Shown piece after piece: positions 53,738-62,843 of a DNA stretch of 64,000 bases (positions are counted from its first letter, which is position 1; each line of letters begins with the position of its first letter). The notes under the pieces were generated by a model, which searched no databases, was not told where the DNA came from, and saw only the letters and a list, made by a program, of their open reading frames with translations. The DNA is taken from assembly GCF_902829295.1 (NCBI RefSeq), contig NZ_CADEPL010000002.1, positions 96,760-160,759 of the forward strand, read 5' to 3'. The translations under genes and the position numbers were made by a program. Origin of the DNA: Vogesella oryzae. GTDB lineage: Bacteria; Pseudomonadota; Gammaproteobacteria; Burkholderiales; Chromobacteriaceae.

Positions 53738-53780
53738 AAACACGACGCCCGCCGGATCTGCTGCGGCGGGCGTCGTGTTT
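53738..53780. terminator. Bidirectional terminator after the endonuclease gene
   Basis: A stem of about 15 bp (ACACGACGCCCGCC with its complement) is flanked by AAA and TTT, directly after the endonuclease stop on the minus strand. Confidence 0.85.
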
Positions 53781-53788
53781 GGCGGCGA

Positions 53789-54538
53789 TCAATGCCGGCT
53801 GCGCAAGCGCACCCGCGCCAGCAACGGCAGGTGATCGGACAAGTGCGACCATGGTTGGCCGTGACATACCGCCACCGACTCCACCTCCAGTCCGCGCAGG
53901 TATATGCGATCCAGCGACAACAGCGGCAGCCGCGCCGGAAAGCTGCGCGCGTGGCGGCCGGTGTGGCTGACGAAGGCCTCGGTGAGACCGGTGGCCGCCT
54001 TCAGGTGTTCGTCTGCCTCACGCTGCCAGTCGTTGAAGTCGCCAGCCAGGATCAACGGCATGTCCGACGGAATATGCTGGCGGATATAGCGCAGCAGCAC
54101 CTGATACTGGCGGCGGCGGTCGCGCGCCAGCAGATTGAAGTGGCCGCACAGGCAGGCTACCGGCTGCGGCCAACCTTGTGGCTGGATCAGGGTATGCAGC
54201 AGGCCTCGCTGTTCCAGGCGGTTGACGGTCAGATCGTGGTTGGCCGCAGCATCAATCGGGAAGCGAGACAGCACCGCGTTGCCATGATGACCATGATCGT
54301 AACGCGCGTTCATGCCGTAGCTGGCGTGGTGCGCCAACGCGCCGGCCAGAAAATCGTGCTGCGGCCAACCCCGATGCTGCCGCTCGCGTGCCAGATGGCG
54401 ACCCTGCACCTCCTGCAGGAACAGCACGTCCGGGTCCAGCCCCTGCAGGGCGCCGGCAATTTCCGGCATCAGCGCGCGCCGTCCCAACGGCGACATGCCT
54501 TTGTGCAGGTTGTAGGTCACCACCGAGATTGATTTCAT
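53789..54538 (-). CDS. Endonuclease/exonuclease/phosphatase family protein
   Basis: A 249-residue Mg2+-dependent hydrolase of the EEP fold. Motifs: VVTYNLHKGMSPLGRR (Asn metal site), LFLQEVQGRH (Glu metal site), ARYDHGHHGNAVLSRFP, LILAGDFNDWQREAD (catalytic D-x-N) and a C-terminal WSHLSDHLPLLARVRL with the SDH signature. The family includes DNases, lipid phosphatases and sphingomyelinases; proteobacterial members of this length, like YbhP, are uncharacterised. There is no signal peptide, so it is cytosolic. The start is 54538 (MKSIS); ATG at 54544 is also in frame. Four GCGGCCAAC words lie in or near it. Confidence 0.85.
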   Translation of the reverse strand: MKSISVVTYNLHKGMSPLGRRALMPEIAGALQGLDPDVLFLQEVQGRHLARERQHRGWPQHDFLAGALAHHASYGMNARYDHGHHGNAVLSRFPIDAAANHDLTVNRLEQRGLLHTLIQPQGWPQPVACLCGHFNLLARDRRRQYQVLLRYIRQHIPSDMPLILAGDFNDWQREADEHLKAATGLTEAFVSHTGRHARSFPARLPLLSLDRIYLRGLEVESVAVCHGQPWSHLSDHLPLLARVRLRSRH

Positions 54539-54719
54539 GGTCATCCATTTTGTGCTGCGGGTTTTGCCGGCAGCCGCGCTTGCCTGAACGCGTGGCAACA
54601 GTTCCTGGCGGCCTATGCGGCCAACGCCGGTCCTCTCTTGCAGTCTACGCCAGCGCTGGCGCCGCATGATGCCGCCGTGCACCGCCGGCTGACCCAACAC
54701 AAGCTTTCGACCGCCCGGC

Positions 54720-57700
54720 TCAAGCCGGCTGCGCCTGTAGCCAGTCCCGCAATTGCTGCAGCGACTGCTGTAGTGCCGGCCAGGCGGCCGCCATCTGCGA
54801 CTGGTCGCCGGCATGTGCCGCGGCCTCCAGCGCGGCAGCGGCTTCGCCCAGCCGGTTGGCGCCTACCATCCGGCTGGCCCCCTTGATGCGGTGCGCCGCC
54901 CACACAATCCGCTCCGGATTGGCCTCGCTGACAGCCTGCTGCAATGCCGCCATGTCTTCATCGTTGCCATGCAGGAAGTCGTCCAGGATGTCGCGCTCCA
55001 CCGACCAGTCGCCACTGCTGTATACCGCCAGCACGCTGCGATCCAGCGGTTGTGATTCCATGTCTGGCGCCGGCGCGCTGGCCGTCGCCACCTGTTCCTG
55101 GCTGACAGGGGCGGCCGCCGGTGACCAGGCATGGTGCAGCCACTTCTCCAGCATGGCCGCCAGCGCCTCCAGCCCCAGCGGCTTGGGCAAGAAGTCGTCC
55201 ATGCCGGCTTCGCGAGTTTTCTCCACCTCTTCCTGCGAGGTGTTGGCGGTGCAGGCAATGATCGGGATATGCCGCGCATCGTCCAGCGCCGACTCGTAGT
55301 AGCGGATGGTCCGCGCCAGCTCGTAGCCATCCATCTGCGGCATGTGGCAATCGGTGAGGATCAGCGCGTACGCTTGCCGCTGCCAGCAATGCATGGCCTC
55401 GACACCGTTTTCCGCCACTTCCAGCGGGTAGCCCAGCATGCCGAACTGCTTGATGGTGAGCTTGCGGTTGGTGGGGTTGTCCTCGACAAACAGTACCGGC
55501 AGCTGTTGCCGCACGGACGGCTGCCGCAGCGTTTGCGGTGCTGGCACTGCCGGTACGGCCACGGCATCGGTCTTGGCCAGCGTCAGCTGCAGCGTCGCCG
55601 TGGTGCCCTCGCCCGGCACGCTCGCCAGCGCCACCTGCCCGCCCATCAGCCGCGCCAGGCTGCGACAGATGGCCAGCCCCAGCCCGCTGCCGCCAAAGCG
55701 CCGCGTGGTGGTGCTTTCGGCCTGGGTAAACGGCTCGAACAGTCGTGACAGGTTCTCTGCGGCGATACCGATGCCGCTATCGACCACATCGAAACGCAAT
55801 GTCTGGCTGTTGTCGCTGTCCTCCAGACACTGCACGCGCAGTACGATCTCGCCGCGCTCGGTGAACTTTACCGCGTTGCTGCAGAAATTCTGCAGGATCT
55901 GCCGCAGCCGTATCGGATCCACCAGCAGCGTGCCGACTACCGTCGGGTCGACTTGCAGCGTGAATGCCAACCCCTTGCGCTGCGCCATGTCGCTGTATAG
56001 CTGGTGGACCTTGTGCATCAGCTTGGCGACCGATGCCGGCTCCGGCTGGATATCCAGTTTGCCGGCCTCGATCTTGGAGAAGTCGAGGATGTCGTCGATC
56101 AGCCGCAACAGGGTCTGTGCCGAATCCTGGATGGTGTCGATGCTGTCACGCTGTCCGGCATCCAGCGGTGTCAGCGCCAGCAGCTCCAGCATGCCCAGCA
56201 CGCCATTCATCGGGGTGCGGATTTCGTGACTGATGGTGGCAAGGAAGGCGCTCTTGGCACGGTTGGCCTGCTCGGCCTGATCGCGCGCCAGCAGCAAATC
56301 CATCTCCTGTTGCTTGAGGCCGGTGACATCGGCATAGATACAGACCGAGCCGCCGCCGGCAATGGCATGGTCGCTGAGCTGGTACCAGCGCTCGCCGATA
56401 TTGAGCTGGAACGATGCCTGTCCGCTGGCATGGCGGCGCAGGCGCTCGGCCACCCAGTCATCGATGGCGAACGGGTCATCCGGATGTTCATGGTTCTGCA
56501 GCCCGGTACGCAGCAGCTGCTCGAAATGCCAGCCTTGCAGGCCGGTAGGCGGCAGGCCGGCGCCGATCAGCTCGGCATAGCGACGGTTGCACAATACCAG
56601 CCGGTCGGCGGTATCGAAGAAGGCAAAGGCCTCTTCCAGCGACTCGATGGCGACCTCCAGTTGCTGGCGGGCGGCTGCCGCCTGGTCGTGCGCCTGGCTC
56701 AGGGCGTCGCGCGCGGCACGGCGCTCGGTAATGTCCAGACAGGCCAGGATCAGCCCCTGCTGCGGCATCTCCGGCAGCAGCAACTGGCCACTGACCAGCA
56801 CCCAGATATGCTGCCCGCTGTAATGCCGGCATTCCACTTCCAGGCTGATCTGGCTGTTTTGCTGCTCGGCCAGCTGCAGCTTGGCCAGTACCTGCTGCCA
56901 GCCGCTGTCATCGGCCAGCAATTGCCGCAAGCCGACACCATGCAGGCCGCCATCGGCCACGCCGAACAAGCTGCAGCCGGCCGTATTGGCGCGCACGATG
57001 TCGTAGTGACTGTCCAGCCGCAGCAAACCTACCGGCGAGGCGCTGTAAATGGCCTCCTCCATTTGCAGCACTTCGCGCAGATGGTGCTCCGACGCCCAGC
57101 GGCGGTCCTCTTCGGCATAGAAGCGCACAATGCTGCTGCCGGCTGCCAGCAAGGGCTGTAATTCCACCTGTTGCAGGGCATCGAGGTTGGCCGCAAGTCC
57201 GGCCACCATTACCGTGCGGCTGTCGACGTGCACCAGCAGAAAACACCAGCCATCCTGCTGCAATACGCTGTGTTGCTGCCCCAGCTGCATCGCCTGCACC
57301 ACCGGCAATGCCAGGAAGTCATCGACCCATGCCGGCCGCGGCGCGCTGCCGATGCTGGCCTGCTGCAGGAACAAGTCCTGTCCGTCGTGACCGCTTTGCA
57401 GCGCCAGAATGACGCCATCACTGCAACCGCAGTACTGCAGCAGGCTGAACAGCACTTCGTGGTACACCGTGCGCCGTGCGCTGCGCGCCAGCAACAGGCT
57501 TTCCACATGGTGGATGGCGCCCAGTAACTGCATGCTGTGCGCCAGCGACTCCTCGGCCTCATGCCGCTCCTGCTCGTTGCGGATGATCAGCATATAGCGC
57601 TCACCGCCATCGTCACTGGCGGGCAGGCGGCTGAGCGCGATCGTGGCATAAAAGCGGCGGCCATCCGCATGAATGCCGTAACCGCTCATTGGTGGAGGCT

Positions 57701-58976
57701 GTCCGGTACTGTCGCTGTGCCATAGCTGCTGCAGCGCTTCGCACCGCAGCAACCGCGAGATCGGCATGTCCTGCAGCTCGTTGCGGCCATAACCGAACAT
57801 GCCGATGGCACCACGGTTGGCCACCCGGATTCTTTGCTCGCCATCGACGGTAACAATGGCATCGACAGCGGCATCCAGTAGTCGCTGCATACGCTGCAAT
57901 GGCTGCAGGATGCTGTGACGCATGCGCAGCTGCAAGTACAGGTACAGCCCCAGCGCCAGCAAGGCGATACCGGCATTGGTAATCAGCTCGCGGCGGTAAT
58001 TGGCCTTGTAGTCGACTACCCGTGTTGCCATGACATCGGTCAGCACCTTGAACAGCGCTCCCAGCTGCAGCCGGGCCTCGCGGTGCAGCTGCCGGTACTG
58101 CTGTACCGGCAACTGCCCGACCGCCTCCCGCTGCAACAGGCTGTGTTGCTGCTCGCTGCTGCTGCGCAGCCGCCAGACCAGATCGCTGACTCGATACAGT
58201 TGCTGCTGCAGCTGCGCATCGCCCAGGAAGCGGATGCCACCACGCAAGTTACCCAGCAGCAGCTGCCCCTGCTCCTGCTTGCGCAGTAATTCGTATTCGT
58301 CGGTACTGTTGAGTGGCCGGGCGAAATACGCCCGTTGCAGCAAGGCATTGGATTCGGCCTGCAGCATGGTGCCCAGTTGCCAGACCTGGTACTTCATCGC
58401 CGCCATGCGGTTGAGCGCAGGATCGGACTCGTCCACCAGCCAGAAGGAGTCCTGCTCCAGAAGGTTGTCCAGGGTGTCGAACAGCGGGCCGATCGTCAGC
58501 TTCCACGACGACAGCGCATTTTCGTCAAAAACATAGGGCCGTTGCCGCAAGTCCTGGTCTACTTGCTGGCGCCGCTTCTGCAGGGTGACAAGATGCTGCT
58601 GGAGCCGCGCCAGCATTGCACCGGCAGCCGGCTGCCGTGCCGCACCTCCGTCCTGCAACTGCTGCTGCAGCAGCCGGTCGGTTTTGCTCCGGGTCGCTGC
58701 CAGCTCCGCCAGCGCATCCGCGGTCGGTGGCGTGGCGGCCAGCAATAGCGCCAGCGTCTGGTTGTTTTCCCGCTCCAGTTGCTGGCCGGCACTGAACAGT
58801 GCCTGGTTGGCCGTATTCAGCGCTTCATGCTCGCTGGCCTTGCGGTAACCGTGAAAACCGGACAACAGCAATAACATGGATACCAGCAACTGCAAACCGC
58901 CCAGCACCAGCACGGTCAAGCGGATGGCACGGCCTATCGCGGCGGTCTGGTTCCCCCCACTTGGTAGCGTATCCAT
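54720..58976 (-). CDS. Large hybrid sensor histidine kinase with receiver and Hpt domains
   Basis: A 1418-residue inner-membrane kinase. TM1 lies near residues 20-42, a helical periplasmic sensor near 45-315 and TM2 near 330-350, then three or four PAS or GAF-like domains (about 365-890). HisKA has SHEIRTPMNGVLGML with His917. HATPase_c has NFCSNAVKFTE, DSGIGIAAENL and GGSGLGLAI. The receiver domain carries Asp1209 in LILTDCHMPQMDGYE, and a C-terminal Hpt domain carries His1362 in AAHRIKGAS. This tripartite layout (BarA/ArcB-like) runs an internal phosphorelay to an external response regulator. The start at 58976 follows GGGGGAGAGGGC. The response regulator just upstream (59009-59719) is the likely partner. 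Confidence 0.92.
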   Translation of the reverse strand: MDTLPSGGNQTAAIGRAIRLTVLVLGGLQLLVSMLLLLSGFHGYRKASEHEALNTANQALFSAGQQLERENNQTLALLLAATPPTADALAELAATRSKTDRLLQQQLQDGGAARQPAAGAMLARLQQHLVTLQKRRQQVDQDLRQRPYVFDENALSSWKLTIGPLFDTLDNLLEQDSFWLVDESDPALNRMAAMKYQVWQLGTMLQAESNALLQRAYFARPLNSTDEYELLRKQEQGQLLLGNLRGGIRFLGDAQLQQQLYRVSDLVWRLRSSSEQQHSLLQREAVGQLPVQQYRQLHREARLQLGALFKVLTDVMATRVVDYKANYRRELITNAGIALLALGLYLYLQLRMRHSILQPLQRMQRLLDAAVDAIVTVDGEQRIRVANRGAIGMFGYGRNELQDMPISRLLRCEALQQLWHSDSTGQPPPMSGYGIHADGRRFYATIALSRLPASDDGGERYMLIIRNEQERHEAEESLAHSMQLLGAIHHVESLLLARSARRTVYHEVLFSLLQYCGCSDGVILALQSGHDGQDLFLQQASIGSAPRPAWVDDFLALPVVQAMQLGQQHSVLQQDGWCFLLVHVDSRTVMVAGLAANLDALQQVELQPLLAAGSSIVRFYAEEDRRWASEHHLREVLQMEEAIYSASPVGLLRLDSHYDIVRANTAGCSLFGVADGGLHGVGLRQLLADDSGWQQVLAKLQLAEQQNSQISLEVECRHYSGQHIWVLVSGQLLLPEMPQQGLILACLDITERRAARDALSQAHDQAAAARQQLEVAIESLEEAFAFFDTADRLVLCNRRYAELIGAGLPPTGLQGWHFEQLLRTGLQNHEHPDDPFAIDDWVAERLRRHASGQASFQLNIGERWYQLSDHAIAGGGSVCIYADVTGLKQQEMDLLLARDQAEQANRAKSAFLATISHEIRTPMNGVLGMLELLALTPLDAGQRDSIDTIQDSAQTLLRLIDDILDFSKIEAGKLDIQPEPASVAKLMHKVHQLYSDMAQRKGLAFTLQVDPTVVGTLLVDPIRLRQILQNFCSNAVKFTERGEIVLRVQCLEDSDNSQTLRFDVVDSGIGIAAENLSRLFEPFTQAESTTTRRFGGSGLGLAICRSLARLMGGQVALASVPGEGTTATLQLTLAKTDAVAVPAVPAPQTLRQPSVRQQLPVLFVEDNPTNRKLTIKQFGMLGYPLEVAENGVEAMHCWQRQAYALILTDCHMPQMDGYELARTIRYYESALDDARHIPIIACTANTSQEEVEKTREAGMDDFLPKPLGLEALAAMLEKWLHHAWSPAAAPVSQEQVATASAPAPDMESQPLDRSVLAVYSSGDWSVERDILDDFLHGNDEDMAALQQAVSEANPERIVWAAHRIKGASRMVGANRLGEAAAALEAAAHAGDQSQMAAAWPALQQSLQQLRDWLQAQPA

Positions 58977-59008
58977 GCCCTCTCCCCCGCTGCCAGACTG
59001 CGGCAAGC

Positions 59009-59719
59009 TTATTCGTCGCCAGGCTGGGTCAGCACGATGCTGCTGACGCCAAAACGATCGGAAAACTCACGCAATACCCGCAACTGGGTGCGGGTAATGC
59101 TGGCACCGCGTTGCAACAGCAGGTGGCCGCTCTGGCTGCGCAGATCCGCCCCCAGAATCCGCCCCGGCTTGACATCGGCCAGCGCGACACTCTCCACCGG
59201 TGTCTGGTTCTCGTCCATGCGCAGCGCCGCCTCGGCAATCATTTCGCCGAACAGGTGCTTGTCGTGACGGGTACCGGTGGGAATGTTGCAGTAGGCAAAC
59301 GGGTCGGCCTCCGGCCGCTGCCGGTTCAGCGCCTCCAGCAGGTGCCGTTCCAGCTCCACCGGCTTGGGCGGCTTGATGATGAAGCCGTCGGCATGCAGCC
59401 GTGCGGCCAACACGATATTGGTTTTTTCGGCATGACCGGACAGGAAGACGAACGGCAGCGTGGAGACGTTCATGGTCATGCCGCAACGGATTTCCTTCAG
59501 CAGATCCATGCCGTTGATCGGTTCCATCTGCAGATCGCACAGCACGACATCCACCGTCTTGGCATCCAGCGCCCGCTTGGCGGTGGCACCATCGACAGCC
59601 TGGTAGATATTCTCGTCGCGCACGCCCATCTCGCGCAGTGCCTTGACAAGCAGTGTGCGGACCAGCAGCTGGTCATCGACCACCAGCACATGCAGCTTGT
59701 CGAAATTGATAGTCATCAT
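59009..59719 (-). CDS. Response regulator with uncharacterised C-terminal domain
   Basis: A 236-residue protein. Residues about 8-130 form a receiver domain: VLVVDDQLLVRTLLVKAL, the phospho-acceptor Asp62 in LCDLQMEP, FLSGHAEK and a conserved Lys in IIKPPKPVEL. The C-terminal part (about 150-236) is not a DNA-binding domain; HLLLQRGASITRTQLRVLREF resembles the strand-helix module at the start of some HD-GYP proteins (DUF3391-like). It lies 32 bases before the hybrid kinase and is probably co-transcribed with it, as a target or modulator of its phosphorelay. Confidence 0.85.
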   Translation of the reverse strand: MMTINFDKLHVLVVDDQLLVRTLLVKALREMGVRDENIYQAVDGATAKRALDAKTVDVVLCDLQMEPINGMDLLKEIRCGMTMNVSTLPFVFLSGHAEKTNIVLAARLHADGFIIKPPKPVELERHLLEALNRQRPEADPFAYCNIPTGTRHDKHLFGEMIAEAALRMDENQTPVESVALADVKPGRILGADLRSQSGHLLLQRGASITRTQLRVLREFSDRFGVSSIVLTQPGDE

Positions 59720-59799
59720 TCTTCCGGAAGCGTAACTCGCTACTACATGATGGTAGCGCTAATTAATCGCCGCAAGAATTGTTAGCAATCAAGAATGAA

Positions 59800-60234
59800 T
59801 CAACACCGACTAGCTAGTTGTCGTATGGCAACAGCATTGGATGGCGAAAACACCAGCTCTGCCGCCTGTTGCCACGGCAGCCACTGCCAGGCGAGGTGCT
59901 CGCCCGCAGCCAACTTCACCGGCTGCGGGGCAGGCAGTTCCAGACTGAAGACGTGCTCGGTGTTGTGGGTGACGCCCGGCGCATAGCGATGGCGCCAGTG
60001 CGGGTAGATTTCGTAGACGTTCTGCTGCTGCCAGTCACACAGGTTGGCCGCATCGATGCCGGTTTCCTCGGCCACCTCGCGGCGGGCGGTGTCGATCAGC
60101 TGCTCGTCACCTTCGCGGCTGCCGGTCACCGATTGCCAGAAACCCGGACGGTCGGCCCGCTCGATCAGCAGCACCTGCAAATCCGGCGTGTGAATCACCA
60201 CCAGTACCGATACCGGCTGTTTGGCAGGCTTCAC
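59800..60234 (-). CDS. nudB: Dihydroneopterin triphosphate diphosphatase (Nudix)
   Basis: A 144-residue Nudix hydrolase. The Nudix box is present as GSREGDEQLIDTARREVAEETGID (G-x5-E-x7-REVxEExGxx pattern), preceded by VLVVIHTPDLQVLLIERADRPGFWQSVTG, the typical NudB N-terminus, and followed by YAPGVTHNTEHVFSLELP. NudB removes pyrophosphate from dihydroneopterin triphosphate, an early folate-pathway step. The start is GTG at 60234, supported by an upstream AAGGGCGG and by the family N-terminus. GTGA overlaps the stop of the upstream response regulator, so translation is coupled. Confidence 0.88.
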   Translation of the reverse strand: MKPAKQPVSVLVVIHTPDLQVLLIERADRPGFWQSVTGSREGDEQLIDTARREVAEETGIDAANLCDWQQQNVYEIYPHWRHRYAPGVTHNTEHVFSLELPAPQPVKLAAGEHLAWQWLPWQQAAELVFSPSNAVAIRQLASRC

Positions 60235-60845
60235 GACTTGCCGCCCTTGTCTTCCAGCACGCCAATCAGACCGGCCAGCTCCACCGCCGATTTGACGCCC
60301 ATTTTCTCGAATACCCGGGCACGGTGCACTTCCACGGTCTTCATGCTGATGCTCAGCACCTCGGCAATCTGCTTGTTCAGCAAGCCGGCCAGGATGTGCT
60401 GCATGACTTCGCGCTCGCGCTCGGTCAGCGTCTGCAACGCATCGGCGACCTGGCGGCGGCGCAGAAAACGCCCCCGCGCCTCGGTATCTCGCGCCAGACA
60501 TTCCTCGACCAGTTTCAGCAGGTGACGGTCATCGAATGGTTTTTCCAGGAAATCCACCACCCCCAGTTTGAATGCCGCCACCGCGTGCGGCACGTCACCA
60601 TGTGCGGTCAGCATCAATACCGGCGGGCAATAGTCCTGGCTGGCCAGTTTTTCCAGCAGCATGATGCCGCTCATGCCGCCCATGCGCAGATCGACAATCA
60701 GGCAATTGAAGTTGGCCGCCTCCGCGCCGTCCAGAAATGCTTCGGCGCTGTCGTAGCCGCTGACGCCAAGACTAGGCGACTCCAGCAACCACAGCAGTGA
60801 CTGCCGCACCGCCAGATCATCATCGATTACCGCCAGTCGTTGCAT
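60231..60845 (-). CDS. FixJ/NarL-type response regulator
   Basis: A 204-residue transcription factor. The receiver domain (about 1-120) begins MQRLAVIDDDLAVRQSLLWL with Asp52 (IVDLRMGGMSG) and conserved Lys in FLEKPFDD. The LuxR-type helix-turn-helix reads LTEREREVMQHILAGLLNKQIAEVLSISMKTVEVHRARVF. It belongs to the FixJ group. The partner kinase is not obvious here. It starts one base after the mechanosensitive channel stop (TGA-C-ATG) and overlaps nudB, so all three are probably one transcript. The start at 60845 follows GGAGAGG. Confidence 0.93.
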   Translation of the reverse strand: MQRLAVIDDDLAVRQSLLWLLESPSLGVSGYDSAEAFLDGAEAANFNCLIVDLRMGGMSGIMLLEKLASQDYCPPVLMLTAHGDVPHAVAAFKLGVVDFLEKPFDDRHLLKLVEECLARDTEARGRFLRRRQVADALQTLTEREREVMQHILAGLLNKQIAEVLSISMKTVEVHRARVFEKMGVKSAVELAGLIGVLEDKGGKS

Positions 60846-60846
60846 G

Positions 60847-62136
60847 TCATACCTCTCCGGCTGCCGAGCCACCCAGCAGGCGCACCTCGCGCTGCGGGAA
60901 GGGGATCTCGATACCATGCTCGCCAAACAGCTGCCAGATCCGCAAATTGATGTCGGAGCGCAGCCCCAGCATGCCGTTTTCCGGATCTACCACCCAGATA
61001 CCCAACTCCAGATTGATACCGGAATCGGCAAAGGTGACCACAAACGCCGCCGGCGCCGGGTCTTTCTTCACCCGCGGATGATCGGCAGCCTGGCGCAGCA
61101 GTGCCAGTGCCTGCGGCAGATCGGTGCCGTAGGCAACCTGTACCGGCAGGCTGATCCACAGCGACTTGTCCGAGTACGACTGGTTGACCACGGTATTCGC
61201 GATCAGCATTTCGTTCGGCACCAGCGCCTCCGAGCCATCGGCGGTTTTCAGCACCACATAGCGCGAGGTGATCTTGCTGACATAACCGGTACGGTTTTCC
61301 ACCATCAGCCGGTCGCCGATGCGGATGGAACGATCCAGCAGGATGATGAAGCCCGACACATAGTTACTGGCGATCTTCTGCAGGCCGAAACCCAGGCCTA
61401 CGCCCAGCGCGCCGCCAAATACCGACAGCACGGTGAGATCGATGCCGACCAGCGGCAGCGCGATCAGCACCGCGGCAATGATCAGCAGGGTACGCGCCAG
61501 CTTGATGAACACCAGCCGCAGGTTGAGATCCACCTCGGACAGCCGCATCACCTTGCCTTCGATGAGCTTGCTGACCCACAGTGCGCCAACCATGATCACA
61601 GATACCCACACCAGCGCCGACAGGATCATCAACAGATTGATTTCGGTTTTGCCGACCCGGAAGTCGATGGACTCCAGCCAGTCCAGCACCACCACGTCGA
61701 AGCCGGTCGCCCAGCTGGCAAAACCCAGCCACAACAGCATGGCGACAAAGTTCTCGCCGTTGCGTTCGAACTTGCCGGCCGGCAGCGCATGGCGCACCAC
61801 CGCGGTCAGCACCCGGATCAGCGACAGCCAGAACAGCAGCGTGGCGATGACCACCAGCAGTTGCGACTTGCCGTGCTGCTGCAGATGCCAGCCAAGGCCG
61901 GCCAGCTGCGTCATCAGCTGTGCCGACAGCGGGAACACCAGCCGGTAAGCAAGATATTTGCCGAAGCCCCAGCTGTCCGGGGCCGCGCCGAAATAGCGGC
62001 GATAGATACGGCGTGACAGCACATAGGACAGCAACACGCAGACGGCGGCAATAACCAGCTCCAGCCAGCCGGTCGGCCCTTGCAGCGCATCCATCAGGCG
62101 ATCAAAAGTCAGCGGTTCGGTACCGTGCCCCAGCAT
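60847..62136 (-). CDS. Mechanosensitive ion channel, MscS family
   Basis: A 429-residue membrane protein of the MscS family, longer than E. coli MscS (286). About four extra N-terminal helices precede the MscS core. The pore helix and linker read VFGGALGVGLGFGLQKIASNYVSGFIILLDRSIRIGD, a classical MscS TM3 with glycine-alanine packing. The cytosolic beta domain follows (GYVSKITSRYVVLKTADGSEALVPNE) and a C-terminal alpha/beta region with LRIWQLFGEHGIEIPFPQREV. It would release solutes on hypo-osmotic shock. It follows lolD by 23 bases on the same strand. Confidence 0.92.
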   Translation of the reverse strand: MLGHGTEPLTFDRLMDALQGPTGWLELVIAAVCVLLSYVLSRRIYRRYFGAAPDSWGFGKYLAYRLVFPLSAQLMTQLAGLGWHLQQHGKSQLLVVIATLLFWLSLIRVLTAVVRHALPAGKFERNGENFVAMLLWLGFASWATGFDVVVLDWLESIDFRVGKTEINLLMILSALVWVSVIMVGALWVSKLIEGKVMRLSEVDLNLRLVFIKLARTLLIIAAVLIALPLVGIDLTVLSVFGGALGVGLGFGLQKIASNYVSGFIILLDRSIRIGDRLMVENRTGYVSKITSRYVVLKTADGSEALVPNEMLIANTVVNQSYSDKSLWISLPVQVAYGTDLPQALALLRQAADHPRVKKDPAPAAFVVTFADSGINLELGIWVVDPENGMLGLRSDINLRIWQLFGEHGIEIPFPQREVRLLGGSAAGEV

Positions 62137-62159
62137 GTAGTTTCCTTGTCAGTACGGGT

Positions 62160-62843
62160 TCAATGGCTGGCGGACAAGCCATCCGGCCCCAGTGTCAGCA
62201 CGCGGCCAACCTTGCTGGCCAGCTCGTGGTCGTGAGTCACGATGATCAGGCTGGTGCCCAGCGTGGCATTCAGCTCCAGCATCAGCTGGAACACCGCGTC
62301 GGCATTGCCGCGGTCGAGGTTGCCGGTCGGCTCGTCGGCCAGCAGGCAATCCGGCTTGGTCACCAGCGCGCGGGCAATGGCGGCGCGCTGGCGCTCGCCA
62401 CCGGATAACTCGCCCGGCTTGTGCTGCAACCGCGCGCCCAGCCCGACCTGCTGCAGCATGGTGCTGGCCTGCGCCGCCGCCTCGTGCCGCGGCAGGCGGC
62501 GGATCAGCAACGGCATCATCACGTTTTCCAGCGCACTGAATTCCGGCAGCAGGTGGTGGAACTGGTAGACGAAGCCCAGATGGCGGTTGCGCAACTGCCC
62601 CAGCGCGACTTCGGACATGTCGGCCAGCGGCTGGCCCATCAGACGGACATCGCCACCGCTGGGCGTATCCAGCCCGCCGAGCAGATGCAGCAGCGTACTC
62701 TTGCCGCTGCCGGAGGCACCGACGATCGCCAGCCGCTCGCCGCGGCCAACGTTGAGGTCGATGCCGCGCAGCACTTCCACGTCCAGCTCGCCTTCGCGGT
62801 AACGCCGCGACAGCTGGCGGCAGGACAATACTTCTTCACTCAT
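62160..62843 (-). CDS. lolD: Lipoprotein-releasing system ATP-binding protein
   Basis: A 227-residue ABC ATPase that powers extraction of outer-membrane lipoproteins from the inner membrane with LolC/LolE. Walker A is [17 protein letters not shown]. The LolD-specific [20 protein letters not shown], the signature [15 protein letters not shown], Walker [12 protein letters not shown] and the H-loop VTHDHEL are all present. The start at 62843 overlaps the lolC stop by eight bases, which is the expected lolC-lolD arrangement. An upstream start at 62879 would lie within the lolC frame. Confidence 0.96.
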   Translation of the reverse strand: MSEEVLSCRQLSRRYREGELDVEVLRGIDLNVGRGERLAIVGASGSGKSTLLHLLGGLDTPSGGDVRLMGQPLADMSEVALGQLRNRHLGFVYQFHHLLPEFSALENVMMPLLIRRLPRHEAAAQASTMLQQVGLGARLQHKPGELSGGERQRAAIARALVTKPDCLLADEPTGNLDRGNADAVFQLMLELNATLGTSLIIVTHDHELASKVGRVLTLGPDGLSASH

